64,000 nt of DNA from contig JAIETZ010000003.1 in NCBI GenBank assembly GCA_019744775.1, positions 558,001 through 622,000 of the forward strand. Reading direction: 5' to 3'. Positions 27,678 to 36,295 of this stretch are shown here, piece by piece. Below the pieces are notes generated by a model that did not search any database, was not told the origin of the DNA, and was given only the letters and a program-made list of their open reading frames with translations. The first letter of the stretch is position 1; the number at the start of each line of letters is the position of its first letter. The DNA comes from Candidatus Obscuribacterales bacterium. Lineage in GTDB: Bacteria > Cyanobacteriota > Vampirovibrionia > Obscuribacterales > Obscuribacteraceae. Made by a program: the position numbers and the translations under genes.

Positions 27678-29135
27678 TTAGAACTGGAAGTAGATGAACT
27701 TTGGTGATGTGTCTGGGCTGAATACGGTCAGTACGCACATCAATGCCACCATTACGCAGACTTGGAGAGCCCACGGTGGGGATTGGTAGAAGCGCTTGTC
27801 GTTCATCCAGTCGATAACGACTTGAGAGATCATCAAGATTGGCAGAATGATAAGTAGTGCCGGGAAGATGATTGGATCTCTTATCTGCAGAATGTTCAAC
27901 TGGCTGGCTGTGAAGTGGAGAAGATCCACTGGAGCCATCATCATTTTGCTGAGCATTTGGCCGGCGATGTTCATATCTTCAGCTCTGAAGAATACCCAGC
28001 CGATAACAACCAGGTGGAAAGTTACGACCACTGATACCCAGTGATACACCTTCGAGTTGACCAACTTTTTGGCAACACCTAATGCTTCGCAAAGTTTTTG
28101 ATATTCCTTGTGCAAGACAAGTAAGATGCCGTGGAATGCGCCCCAGATGAGGAAGTGCATAGCTGCACCGTGCCAGAGTCCGCCTAACGCCATTGTTACG
28201 AATAGGTTTCTGTAGCTCTTCCACTGGCTGCACTTGGAGCCGCCCATTGGAATGTAGAGGTAATCGCGCAACCAGGTTGACAGCGAAATGTGCCAACGAT
28301 GCCAGAAATCTGAAACGTTTGCCGAGATGTATGGCAGATTGAAGTTGATCGGTACTTTGTAGCCGAAGAGCAACGCCGAACCACGAGCGATATCCGTATA
28401 ACCGGAGAAGTCGAAGAAAATTTGGAAGGCATATGCGTATGCGATAAGCCAAAGATCAACTGAACCAAAATTTGCCGGATGAGCAAATCCTGCCTCAACT
28501 GCTAAAGCCAAATTGTCGCCAAGGATGAGCTTTTTGAACAAGCCCATGAGAATGAGGTTCATGCCCTGGTCAACGTATTCCCATTTGAATTTTGCCGGAA
28601 TGGACAATTGTGGAATGAAGTCCATGTAACGCTTAATTGGACCAGCAATTTGTGTTGGGAAGAATGAAGCGAACAATGAGAAGTCGATGAGTGACTTAAC
28701 TAATGGCTTGCCGCGATAGACTTCGACTGCGTAGTGAATAAATTCGAATACGAAGAAGGAAATACCTAACGGCAACAAGATGTGCAAGTGTGGCTCTCTC
28801 CAAGCTACACCGAATAAATCCAAGCTGTCTTTGAGGCAGGTGATTGTGAAGGTTGCGTATTTGAAAATGCCCAAGGTGATTAAGTTGGCGGCGACGATAA
28901 GTCCGACCATCCACTTTTTGCCCTTTTCGGTTTTTGCTTTTGTGATTAAAGGCACCAAAAGGAAATTGCCGAGCGTGAGACCGGCAATGAGAAGTCCGTA
29001 GATTGGACGCCACGACATATAAAAGATATAGCTTGCCACCAAAAGTAGTGGCACGCGCAATCTGTGTGGACAAATCCAGTAAAGGAGGAAAACCGTTGGT
29101 AGAAAAACCAGATACTGAAGGCTTGTGAATAACAA
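27678..29135 (-). CDS. MBOAT family O-acyltransferase (AlgI/DltB-like)
   Basis: A 485-residue polytopic membrane O-acyltransferase. It begins MLFTSLQYLVFLPTVFLLYW, the typical AlgI start. It carries the family signature GYTDIARGSALLFGY, followed by SDFWHRWHISLSTWLRDYLYIP, and the catalytic-His region LGGLWHGAAMHFLIWGAFHG. Known members pass acetyl groups across the membrane to alginate or other polymers. The start is TTG with GGAG seven bases upstream. It is the first gene of an operon with three SGNH-like proteins, matching the AlgI plus AlgX/AlgJ design. Confidence 0.93.
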   Translation of the reverse strand: MLFTSLQYLVFLPTVFLLYWICPHRLRVPLLLVASYIFYMSWRPIYGLLIAGLTLGNFLLVPLITKAKTEKGKKWMVGLIVAANLITLGIFKYATFTITCLKDSLDLFGVAWREPHLHILLPLGISFFVFEFIHYAVEVYRGKPLVKSLIDFSLFASFFPTQIAGPIKRYMDFIPQLSIPAKFKWEYVDQGMNLILMGLFKKLILGDNLALAVEAGFAHPANFGSVDLWLIAYAYAFQIFFDFSGYTDIARGSALLFGYKVPINFNLPYISANVSDFWHRWHISLSTWLRDYLYIPMGGSKCSQWKSYRNLFVTMALGGLWHGAAMHFLIWGAFHGILLVLHKEYQKLCEALGVAKKLVNSKVYHWVSVVVTFHLVVIGWVFFRAEDMNIAGQMLSKMMMAPVDLLHFTASQLNILQIRDPIIFPALLIILPILMISQVVIDWMNDKRFYQSPPWALQVCVMVALMCVLTVFSPDTSPKFIYFQF

Positions 29136-29310
29136 AGCTTTGTCTCCCTATAGGTCGGCTTGTCAAGCGCTCGCAAATCAGCGCAACACCGAAATAATCG
29201 CTTACCGGTTTCCAGTAAGCGTCTGACCAATAATAATGTCTAGATTTCAAGGATGTCTAGTCAAAACTAGTTCTCTTAATCTAAAAGCTTTTATATAGAA
29301 GAAAGTAAAA

Positions 29311-29333
29311 GGGCGCATGCAATGCGCCCCTAC
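29311..29333 (-). repeat. PR24 repeat, copy 4
   Basis: A reverse-orientation copy with perfect arms, ending CCCCTAC. It is intergenic. Confidence 0.85.
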
Positions 29334-29364
29334 GAGAACTATGCGCTCTTGACAGCTTGAATTT

Positions 29365-29472
29365 GTCATTCTGCGGCGATAGCCGAAGAATCTGCCGTGG
29401 CTATCTCTGGCGCAAGTGATGCAACTCGAACGTGCTGACTTACGGCAGATCCTTCACTTCGTTCAGGATGAC
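29365..29472. repeat. MITE-like inverted repeat of the GTCATTCTG type
   Basis: The ends GTCATTCTG and CAGGATGAC are near-perfect complements, and the inner segments GAATCTGCCGT and ACGGCAGATCC pair too. The total is 108 bp. It resembles a widespread bacterial family of short non-coding palindromic elements with TCATTCTGAG-type ends. It lies beside, and probably downstream of, the response regulator gene. Confidence 0.6.
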
Positions 29473-29473
29473 G

Positions 29474-30235
29474 CTAGTCGTTGTTGTCGCCAGCGGTTGA
29501 ACGGGAAAAGCCTTCGGCTATTAGCTGGTAGCCGCCGCCATAGACGGTTTTGATGTACTTGCGGTCGCCTGTCTCAAGGCGTGTGCGCAAATGGCGAATA
29601 TGCACGCGTATCGTGTCCACATCGTCATCTGGCGAGTATCCCCAGACTTCTTCCAGAAGCTTGCCTGTGGATACGGTCTGACCGTGATGCTGCATCAAGC
29701 AGTGGAGAATTTCAAACTCGGTTGGTGTCAGCTTGACGATGCGTTCTCTGACCTTCGCCTGCAGGTTTTCCGGAATTAGCGTTATCTCACCGGCAGTGAG
29801 AATTTCCGGTAGCGAAGCCGACGGTGGAACGGTACCTGCACGGCGCAGAAGCGCTCTGACGCGTACTTGAAGCTCGGGAATCTCAAATGGTTTGACCAAA
29901 TAGTCATCAGCACCTGAATCAAAGCCGCTGACCTTGTCATGAGTCATGCCAAGAGCTGTAAGCATCAAAACAGGAATTGTTTGGGTTGTTGGATTTTGAC
30001 GGAGGCGTTGGCAAACAGTGAAGCCATCCAAATCTGGCATCATGACATCCAGGACGATTAAGTCCGGACGATTTTGCTGAGCAAGCGCCAGTCCCTTGAT
30101 ACCATCGGACGCCGTTGCTACCTGGTGTCCCAAGAGTTCAAGGTTTACTTTGACCAATTCGGCAATAGCCTGGTCATCATCGATTACGAGAATCCTGCTC
30201 AAGTTCAAACTCCCTTTTTCGGGCTTACTTGCCAT
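29474..30235 (-). CDS. OmpR-family response regulator
   Basis: A 253-residue two-domain regulator. Its receiver has the acidic pair in VIDDDQ, phospho-Asp in [10 protein letters not shown], Thr in MLTALG and Lys in YLVKPFE. The C-terminal winged helix ([22 protein letters not shown], then [14 protein letters not shown]) is of the OmpR/PhoB type. No histidine kinase is adjacent, as for cyanobacterial RpaA/RpaB regulators. AAGG precedes the ATG, 16 bp after the PlsY-HtrA gene on the same strand, so it may be cotranscribed with der and plsY-htrA. Confidence 0.92.
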   Translation of the reverse strand: MASKPEKGSLNLSRILVIDDDQAIAELVKVNLELLGHQVATASDGIKGLALAQQNRPDLIVLDVMMPDLDGFTVCQRLRQNPTTQTIPVLMLTALGMTHDKVSGFDSGADDYLVKPFEIPELQVRVRALLRRAGTVPPSASLPEILTAGEITLIPENLQAKVRERIVKLTPTEFEILHCLMQHHGQTVSTGKLLEEVWGYSPDDDVDTIRVHIRHLRTRLETGDRKYIKTVYGGGYQLIAEGFSRSTAGDNND

Positions 30236-30251
30236 ACTTACCTTTCACTAT

Positions 30252-31949
30252 TTACCCGGCATTTCCTACAGTCAATTTTACCGGCACTTTAATTAATTTG
30301 CCGTGCCTGAGAACAGTCAATGTAACTAATTGTCCTGGTTTCAATTTATCAACATAAGACAACAGGTCATCTGCTGAGCGAACTTGTTGATTATCAACCA
30401 TTGTTATGACGTCGGCTTGCGTGCTGTCCACCGATTGGATGGTGAATGCACCTTGCTGATAAACAACATTTTTTGGTCCTTGCAGTCCGGCTTTGGCGGC
30501 AGGACCATTTGGATCAAGTCTCATCACGCGTAAGCCAACATCGAGTTGTTGAACGGCTTCGATGCCGGTGTCCGGGCGAATAATGCGGTGATGAGCAATA
30601 AGCTCAGGCACCAAATTCTTCGCGATGTTTATCGGAATGGCAAAACCAAGACCGGCAGATTGTCCAGAGCGCGAGAAAATTGCTGTGGTGATGCCGACCA
30701 TTTGTCCTGACGAATCAAGTAGAGGTCCGCCTGAATTACCGGGATTTATCGCAGCATCTGTCTGAATAATGCCTTTGATAAGTCTTCCTGAGCCTGTCTG
30801 CATTGTTCTGCCTGTCGAGGAGATAATTCCTACAGTCAGTGTGCGTTCTAAACCAAACGGATTACCGATTGCCAAAACTTTTCTTCCGACTTCCATCTTG
30901 GAAGAATCACCGAATGGAACAACAGTGAGTTTTGTATTTGCCGGCGGTACGATTTTGACAATCGCCAAATCATTTGCCGGATCAGTGCCGACAATCTCAG
31001 CAGGTACATTGGCTCCGTTAAATAGCGTGACGCGCAAGCGCTGCGCCCCTTCAATCACGTGATTGTTGGTGAGGATATATCCTTCGGGGCTGATAATTAC
31101 GCCGGAGCCAAAACCTTCTCTGGGAATTGCATTCAAGAAGAAGTCGCTTTGTATCGACTGAGTGGAAATGTTGACCACAGCCTGATTGGTTGCTTTGTAG
31201 ACTCTGATGTTGACCGCTTCGTCGGGTAACAATCCTGTCGTGCCGTTTGTGGCAGCAGGCTTTGCCCAGACTGCAGATTGGCAAACCAATAACGTTGTTA
31301 GGAAAAAGAGGATCAGTGAGCTGAACAAGCGCTTTTCTTCTCCTCGCATAATGCGACCAATGTTGTCTTTGTGTCTGAATATTACATATGATGCGCCCAT
31401 GGCGATGTAGAGGACAAAACTAATCGGTGCTTTATAGGGATAAGTAACTGTTGCAACTGATATGACGGCAACGACAGCGGCAGTCATTGATGCAATGCTT
31501 ATGATGCGTGTTGTCAGTCCAATTAAAGCGAAGATAGCGAATGTAATTGCAGCAGCTACAGGTTGCATGGCGATCACATTACCGAGAGCAGTTGCCGCGC
31601 TCTTGCCGCCTTTGAAGTTCAAAAATATTGACTTGCTGTGACCAATGAGTGTCATTGCTGCCACTATCGGCGGTATTATCATCCAGTCTCCGTATGGTAT
31701 CGCATCGAGCACTCTTGCTTTCTGCAAATAGATAGCAAGCCAGACTGGGAAATAACCTTTGAATACATCAGCAATCAGCACAAAAACACCAGGGCCTTTG
31801 CCGACTGTTCTGGCAACGTTAGTTGCGCCGGTTGAGCCGGAGCCGACTTCTCTTATGTCTATGCCTTTTAGGAGTTTACCGACCCAATAGCCGGTCGGAA
31901 TTGAACCTAGTAAATAACCTAATGCAATCAGCCCGAGTGCTGTCAGCAT
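30252..31949 (-). CDS. plsY: PlsY glycerol-3-phosphate acyltransferase fused to HtrA/DegP serine protease
   Basis: One 565-codon frame encodes two complete proteins. Residues 1-205 are PlsY, the acyl-phosphate-dependent first acyltransferase of phospholipid synthesis: GSGSTGATN (36-44), GHSKSIFLNFKGGK, and the usual end FRHKDNIGRIMRGEEK. A new membrane anchor (209-225) then leads into an HtrA protease with His297, Asp327 and Ser406 (PGNSGGPL) and one PDZ domain (about 440-565). There is no stop or frameshift between the halves. PlsY is thought to have five helices with its C-terminus inside, so the extra helix would place the protease outside. AGGAG 11 bp before a TTG codon at residue 208 could allow separate HtrA translation. 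Confidence 0.9.
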   Translation of the reverse strand: MLTALGLIALGYLLGSIPTGYWVGKLLKGIDIREVGSGSTGATNVARTVGKGPGVFVLIADVFKGYFPVWLAIYLQKARVLDAIPYGDWMIIPPIVAAMTLIGHSKSIFLNFKGGKSAATALGNVIAMQPVAAAITFAIFALIGLTTRIISIASMTAAVVAVISVATVTYPYKAPISFVLYIAMGASYVIFRHKDNIGRIMRGEEKRLFSSLILFFLTTLLVCQSAVWAKPAATNGTTGLLPDEAVNIRVYKATNQAVVNISTQSIQSDFFLNAIPREGFGSGVIISPEGYILTNNHVIEGAQRLRVTLFNGANVPAEIVGTDPANDLAIVKIVPPANTKLTVVPFGDSSKMEVGRKVLAIGNPFGLERTLTVGIISSTGRTMQTGSGRLIKGIIQTDAAINPGNSGGPLLDSSGQMVGITTAIFSRSGQSAGLGFAIPINIAKNLVPELIAHHRIIRPDTGIEAVQQLDVGLRVMRLDPNGPAAKAGLQGPKNVVYQQGAFTIQSVDSTQADVITMVDNQQVRSADDLLSYVDKLKPGQLVTLTVLRHGKLIKVPVKLTVGNAG

Positions 31950-31961
31950 GAGTGTCCTCCG

Positions 31962-33326
31962 TCATTTTCTTTCTTTGGGTCGTGTAATAAGTCTAATTGG
32001 CGTACCGGAAAAACCAAATGCTTCTCTGATACGTCTTTCGAGATAAGTCTTGTAGTTGTCAGTCAAAAGTTTGTTGTCGTTGACAAACAATACAAATGTC
32101 GGTGGGAGAACTGATACTTGCGTGCTGTAGTACACCTTGAGGCGTGTGCCGCGCTTGGATGCCGGCGGTGGTGTAATGGCTACTGCTTCATTTACAACCT
32201 GGTTGATTAAAGAGGTTGAAATGCGTCTGGTGCTTTCTTGCAAGGCGCGGTCGGCTGCTTCAACAATCTTGGGTAAGCGCTGCTTCGTGTGTGCAGAGGT
32301 GAAGACAATCTCTGCATAATTTAAGTGGCGCAGTTCTCGTTTCGTCTCTTCAATAAGATCGTTCATTTGCGCCGAAGATCTATCTGGAATTAAGTCCCAT
32401 TTGTTGAGTACTAATACTACCGGTTTGCCGGCCTCTTCAATCTTGCCGCCGATTTTTTGATCTTGATCAGAAATCGGTTGGCTGACATCAAGCACCAGTG
32501 CCACCACATCTGCTCTGCTTATTGCTCTTAAGGAGCGTACAACAGAAAATGCCTCAATGCCGTAATCGACTTTCGATTTGCGCCTAATTCCGGCTGTATC
32601 GATGAGGGTGATTTCGTGACCCTTGAATTTGAACTTGGTATCGATTGCATCACGAGTCGTACCTGGCTCTGCGCTGACGATCATGCGTTGCGTGCCTGTC
32701 AACACATTGACGATTGATGACTTGCCGACATTCGGCTTGCCGACAATTGCCAGTGAAAAGTCTTTTTTGGCTTGAGGCTCTGCGTTTTCGTCTTCTTCGG
32801 TGAATTCAACCGGCTTGTCTTCTTTGGGTGGGAAGAATCCAATTATTTTATCGAGAAGGTCGCCTACACCACCAGAACCTCTTAGAGCTGAAAGCGAATT
32901 TGGTTCGCCTAGCCCCAGACTGTAGAAATCGCTTAAGTTGATTTCTTCTTTCGGCTCGTCAATTTTGTTGACGGCAAGAATAATTGGTTTCTTTGACTTG
33001 CGCAGCATATTTGCTACGTCTTTGTCGTGTCCGGCAACACCGGATTTACCGTCAACCAGGAAGACAATGACGTCAGCTTCTGCTACTGCTTCAGCGACCT
33101 GTTCAGATACTGCTGAGGAAATGTGCTCCTTGCTGTCTGGTACCAGACCACCGGTATCGACAAGAATGAAGTCACGCCCTGACCAATCGCATTCGCGATA
33201 CAAACGGTCGCGCGTGACACCAGGGCTATCATCAACGATAGCGGCTTTGTCACCGACACAACGATTGAAAAATGTGGATTTCCCGACATTGGGGCGCCCG
33301 ACAATGGCGACCACTGGTTTGAGCAT
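31962..33326 (-). CDS. der: Ribosome biogenesis GTPase Der (EngA)
   Basis: A 454-residue double-GTPase for 50S subunit maturation. Two complete G domains are visible: GRPNVGKST with DTGG and NKID in the first, GKPNVGKSS with DTAG and NKWD in the second. The KH-like C-terminal domain ends in GTPIRLITRPKERK. An acidic/Lys linker (PPKEDKPVEFTEEDENAE) joins the G domains. It lies 12 bp upstream of the PlsY-HtrA gene and 47 bp downstream of the J-domain gene. Confidence 0.97.
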   Translation of the reverse strand: MLKPVVAIVGRPNVGKSTFFNRCVGDKAAIVDDSPGVTRDRLYRECDWSGRDFILVDTGGLVPDSKEHISSAVSEQVAEAVAEADVIVFLVDGKSGVAGHDKDVANMLRKSKKPIILAVNKIDEPKEEINLSDFYSLGLGEPNSLSALRGSGGVGDLLDKIIGFFPPKEDKPVEFTEEDENAEPQAKKDFSLAIVGKPNVGKSSIVNVLTGTQRMIVSAEPGTTRDAIDTKFKFKGHEITLIDTAGIRRKSKVDYGIEAFSVVRSLRAISRADVVALVLDVSQPISDQDQKIGGKIEEAGKPVVLVLNKWDLIPDRSSAQMNDLIEETKRELRHLNYAEIVFTSAHTKQRLPKIVEAADRALQESTRRISTSLINQVVNEAVAITPPPASKRGTRLKVYYSTQVSVLPPTFVLFVNDNKLLTDNYKTYLERRIREAFGFSGTPIRLITRPKERK

Positions 33327-33373
33327 GAGGAACTACCTAAGTTCTGTTTGTTTCATTTGTGAACACTATTGTG

Positions 33374-34465
33374 TCACATGCTTGGTTCAGTTTCATCTGG
33401 GTCGGATTCGGCGCCAGGCTGGGGTTTAGACTGGGTTCCGAACTGCTTGCCAAGCTTTGGCTCTTGAGTTTCCCACCATCTGAGCAAAACATCCTTGGCT
33501 GTATTTAAGTAAACGGCAATTTCGGAGTCTCCGCCTTGATCCGGGTGGGTACCGGGGCGTGTAATTTCGCGCTTCCAAGCCTCCATAATTACCTGCCTGC
33601 TGAGTTCTTCGGGTCTTATGCCTAATACCAAACAAGATTTACGAATATCCGGTGGAACAGTTCGTAATATAAAGCCCTTAGGCGCCTGTTCTGAAGTGCG
33701 CGCAAATCCTGAGGCGGCCAAACCCTTACCTTTGCCTTGAGCAGGATCAGCCTCTGTTTTGTCTCGATGCTGCTTCAAAATGTTGCGCAACTCTTCGGTG
33801 GAAATGGTATTTCCCATCTCGTCGTGCTGCTCGTCTTGCCCTTCCGTTTGATCTAATTGTTGATCGTGAGACTGTATTTCACTCTGATATTGTAGGTCTT
33901 CCGACCAAGCGGGAGGCGGTGCTTCTTGTGGTTCATCATACGAATAGTCAAAGCTTTGTGGCGCTGAGTACTGCTCGCTTCTGTCGTAAGCGTTGAATGT
34001 GTTTTCTTCAGCAGGCGGTTCACTGGGTGCTTCTTCTGTGAATGCGCTGCGGCTTTCCTCTGGGAAAGGAGCACCATCGACTAAGTAAATGGATGCTTCG
34101 TCCCAACCTGCTTTGTAGCCGCGCTGCCAGTTGTCTTTTTGCTGTTCTAAAAGTTCGGTGTTTTCCAATTCCAACTGGTGAACTCGCTCTTGCAGAGCAG
34201 CCACACTTTGAGTGCCTTCCGATGTCTCGTGGGGTGCGTCAGGAACTGCTTCATCAGTGTGAATCATTGGCAGTCCTGCTTTCTGGCGTGCTTCGTTTAT
34301 CAACTCCATCGCTTCACTGTTGCGATAGATGTTGGTGCGAGCGGTTTTCATCTCGTCAGCTACAGTGTACGGGTTGATATCCCACGCTCTTGAGCGCAAT
34401 GCAGATATCGCAGCAAGTACAACTTGCTTGTCTATTTTTTTCGGGTTGGTTAAATCGCGTAGCAT
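33374..34465 (-). CDS. J-domain protein with N-terminal HTH-like segment
   Basis: A 363-residue protein. The N-terminus (LAAISALRSRAWDINPYTVADEMKTARTNIYRNSEAM) looks like a DNA-binding helix-turn-helix. A coiled coil and a long Glu/Gln/Pro-rich disordered region follow. The C-terminus is a J-domain with intact HPD (THPDQGGD), which would stimulate a DnaK ATPase. The J-domain lies at the C-terminal end, unlike DnaJ, and there is no zinc finger. It may direct DnaK to a DNA-bound target. It is upstream of der on the same strand. Confidence 0.72.
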   Translation of the reverse strand: MLRDLTNPKKIDKQVVLAAISALRSRAWDINPYTVADEMKTARTNIYRNSEAMELINEARQKAGLPMIHTDEAVPDAPHETSEGTQSVAALQERVHQLELENTELLEQQKDNWQRGYKAGWDEASIYLVDGAPFPEESRSAFTEEAPSEPPAEENTFNAYDRSEQYSAPQSFDYSYDEPQEAPPPAWSEDLQYQSEIQSHDQQLDQTEGQDEQHDEMGNTISTEELRNILKQHRDKTEADPAQGKGKGLAASGFARTSEQAPKGFILRTVPPDIRKSCLVLGIRPEELSRQVIMEAWKREITRPGTHPDQGGDSEIAVYLNTAKDVLLRWWETQEPKLGKQFGTQSKPQPGAESDPDETEPSM

Positions 34466-34578
34466 GTACTCTAAATATGCCCCAGTCCTCTTTATCGTAA
34501 TTGCTGAGCGTGTTTTCTACAAGAAATTTCATGTTTCCAACAATGGCTGGAATGCCCGACTGGCATAGAATTCTAGCT

Positions 34579-34890
34579 ATGGAGCAAACAGTTACCTTTG
34601 TCAGGCTAGTAGTAAAAGGTCGCGTGCAGGGTGTTTTTTACCGGCAAACGACTAAGGAAAAGGCGCGCCAGTTGTCCCTTCGGGGCTGGGTGGCGAATGC
34701 TGACGATGGTAGCGTCGTCATCGAAGCTTCGGGTCCGGTAAAGTCATTGGAAGCGCTTATCAGCTGGTGTTGGCAAGGACCGCCTGCCGGCAAAGTTGAG
34801 TCGGTTGATGTTGATTGGCTCAGCGAAATTGCTGACAAGTCCTATTCATCGGGGTTTGAGGTTAGACCGGACATTGCGGGCCTTGGCTAA
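34579..34890 (+). CDS. Acylphosphatase
   Basis: A 103-residue acylphosphatase that hydrolyses carboxyl-phosphate bonds. KGRVQGVFYR carries the phosphate-binding loop and catalytic Arg22, and GWVANADDGSV carries Asn40. These are the positions expected from the family. A longer frame starts at 34501, but the family begins just before FVRLVVKGRVQG, so the ATG at 34579 was used. The last 45 bp overlap, on the opposite strand, the end of the TPR gene. The Shine-Dalgarno is weak. Confidence 0.9.
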   Translation: MEQTVTFVRLVVKGRVQGVFYRQTTKEKARQLSLRGWVANADDGSVVIEASGPVKSLEALISWCWQGPPAGKVESVDVDWLSEIADKSYSSGFEVRPDIAGLG

Positions 34891-35982
34891 AACATCTGCG
34901 GCTAGTGGATTGTCGGGTTCAAAGGTCAGCACGAAACGCGCTATGCGTAAGGCTTCTATTGAATTGCCCGTTTTTAAATTGATGTCTGCCAGATTCAGTA
35001 GAGCGGCACTATTGCGGGGATCGCGTCGCAGTGCGCGATTCAGCAATTCTTTTGCCTCGGGCAATTTCCCTTCTTGAATAAGTAAGTACGCCAATCCGAC
35101 TTTCGGTTCGACGAAATCAGGCTTCAAGAATAAGGCTTTGCGCCAGTTTTTCGCAGCAGAAGGAAAGTCGTTTAAGTGAAACTCCGTTGCAGCAAGACTT
35201 GCCCAGGCGAAGGTGAACATAGGATCAATTCGAAGTGCCTTCTCGTAGAAGTCTTTTGCTTCCGGATAGTTGCCTGCGTGATAGTAGTGGTTGCCGGAAT
35301 TGTATAAGTAGTTGACTGTAGTCTTGCGTCCCATAACAAAGACAAGTCCTATTGCGATAACGCAGATGATAAGGATTCTTTGACGTCCTTTGGCAGCGTA
35401 AGCGCGTTTGAGATCTTTGTTGGTTTCACTGAATACAAATGCATTGAGTGTATCTGGTTTTGTATTGGCGATTTGCCTGCAAATAAGTTCGACCAATTCT
35501 TTGAACTTGGGTTGCGTATAAAAGAAGGACGGCAGGTCATAGCTGGCTAACTTGTTTTTGCGTCTTTCAAATACCGTTAGGCGCAGCACGTTTGGCTTGA
35601 GCCGGCAGACTTTGGAGAAAAGCGGCTGTGGCTCAATAGCGATTGCCGCAATTTTGTCCCAGCTGATCAAATGTCCAAAATGACCCAACTTGAGACCTGA
35701 GTCACTTACTTTGATTGAGCCCAAAACCAAGCCGAGGGTGTGGATGATGATTTGGAAACTGACATACCAAAGGATAAGAGCTGAAATCCAGAGCCCGACA
35801 AAGTCTATAAGTAAGGAAGTAAGGTCAGTGGCTGATGGAATCAGGGCGATCGTGTCCAGAAACGCAAGCAGGGTGGCAACTATAGCCGCTGTCCCTTGCG
35901 CCAAACGGGCGGTTGCCTTGAAGTCAAAGCCAAGGTCTTTCCATCTGATTTCTTTGCTCGGAGGCAATTTGGTTGTATCCAA
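34846..35982 (-). CDS. Membrane TPR protein with PH-like segment
   Basis: A 378-residue protein with two N-terminal membrane helices, a PH-like cytoplasmic stretch (IKVSDSGLKLGHFGHLISWDKIAAI), a third membrane helix (ILIICVIAIGLVFVMG) and three or four TPRs (YNSGNHYYHAGNYPEAKDFYEKALRIDP and following). It has the same domain order as the protein at 18944-20137. The C-terminal end overlaps the acylphosphatase gene antisense. The role is unknown; TPRs suggest a scaffold at the outer face of the membrane. Confidence 0.72.
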   Translation of the reverse strand: MDTTKLPPSKEIRWKDLGFDFKATARLAQGTAAIVATLLAFLDTIALIPSATDLTSLLIDFVGLWISALILWYVSFQIIIHTLGLVLGSIKVSDSGLKLGHFGHLISWDKIAAIAIEPQPLFSKVCRLKPNVLRLTVFERRKNKLASYDLPSFFYTQPKFKELVELICRQIANTKPDTLNAFVFSETNKDLKRAYAAKGRQRILIICVIAIGLVFVMGRKTTVNYLYNSGNHYYHAGNYPEAKDFYEKALRIDPMFTFAWASLAATEFHLNDFPSAAKNWRKALFLKPDFVEPKVGLAYLLIQEGKLPEAKELLNRALRRDPRNSAALLNLADINLKTGNSIEALRIARFVLTFEPDNPLAADVLAKARNVRSNLKPR

Positions 35983-36295
35983 GTGGCAGTTTTTCTCTAT
36001 TTTTCTTTATTGACAAGCTGGGTAGATAGTAGCCAGGCAACAATTTCGCAGTAATTGATAACCTCCCCCTTTTCACTAGATTAAACACCTGGTAGATTAG
36101 TGGGACATTAACCCAATTATGAAATGGTAAGGTCTTAACAACGTAAGTCGTTCGGATATGCGATATATGGGCTTTTCGCAGTTTGTTGTGTATTAGCTTG
36201 TAACAATTTCGACATGCTCGACGATAAAGATTAAACCGGTTCAAATTGATTGGGGTTTAATATTAAATGCTGGCGTTTAATGATGAGGTGCCTCC
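35983..36295. promoter_or_regulatory. Intergenic region with repeated GTTTAAT motifs before the response regulator
   Basis: This 313-bp AT-rich gap separates divergent genes. ATTAAACC (36230-36237) and GGTTTAAT (36254-36261) form a perfect 8-bp inverted repeat. A second GTTTAAT begins at 36275, 20 bp (about two helical turns) after the first at 36255. The ribosome site of the 36296 gene follows. Repeats on one face of the helix are typical of OmpR-type regulator sites, so this may be an autoregulatory site. Nothing else is seen in the gap. Confidence 0.4.

Larger units (their letters stand above)
29136..29473. other. Intergenic region with two repeats
   Basis: This 338-bp gap separates the MBOAT start from the stop of a response regulator gene. 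It holds a PR24 copy at 29311 and a long inverted-repeat element at 29365-29472. The part next to the MBOAT gene (29136-29310) should contain its promoter, but no clear -35/-10 pair is visible. Confidence 0.6.
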
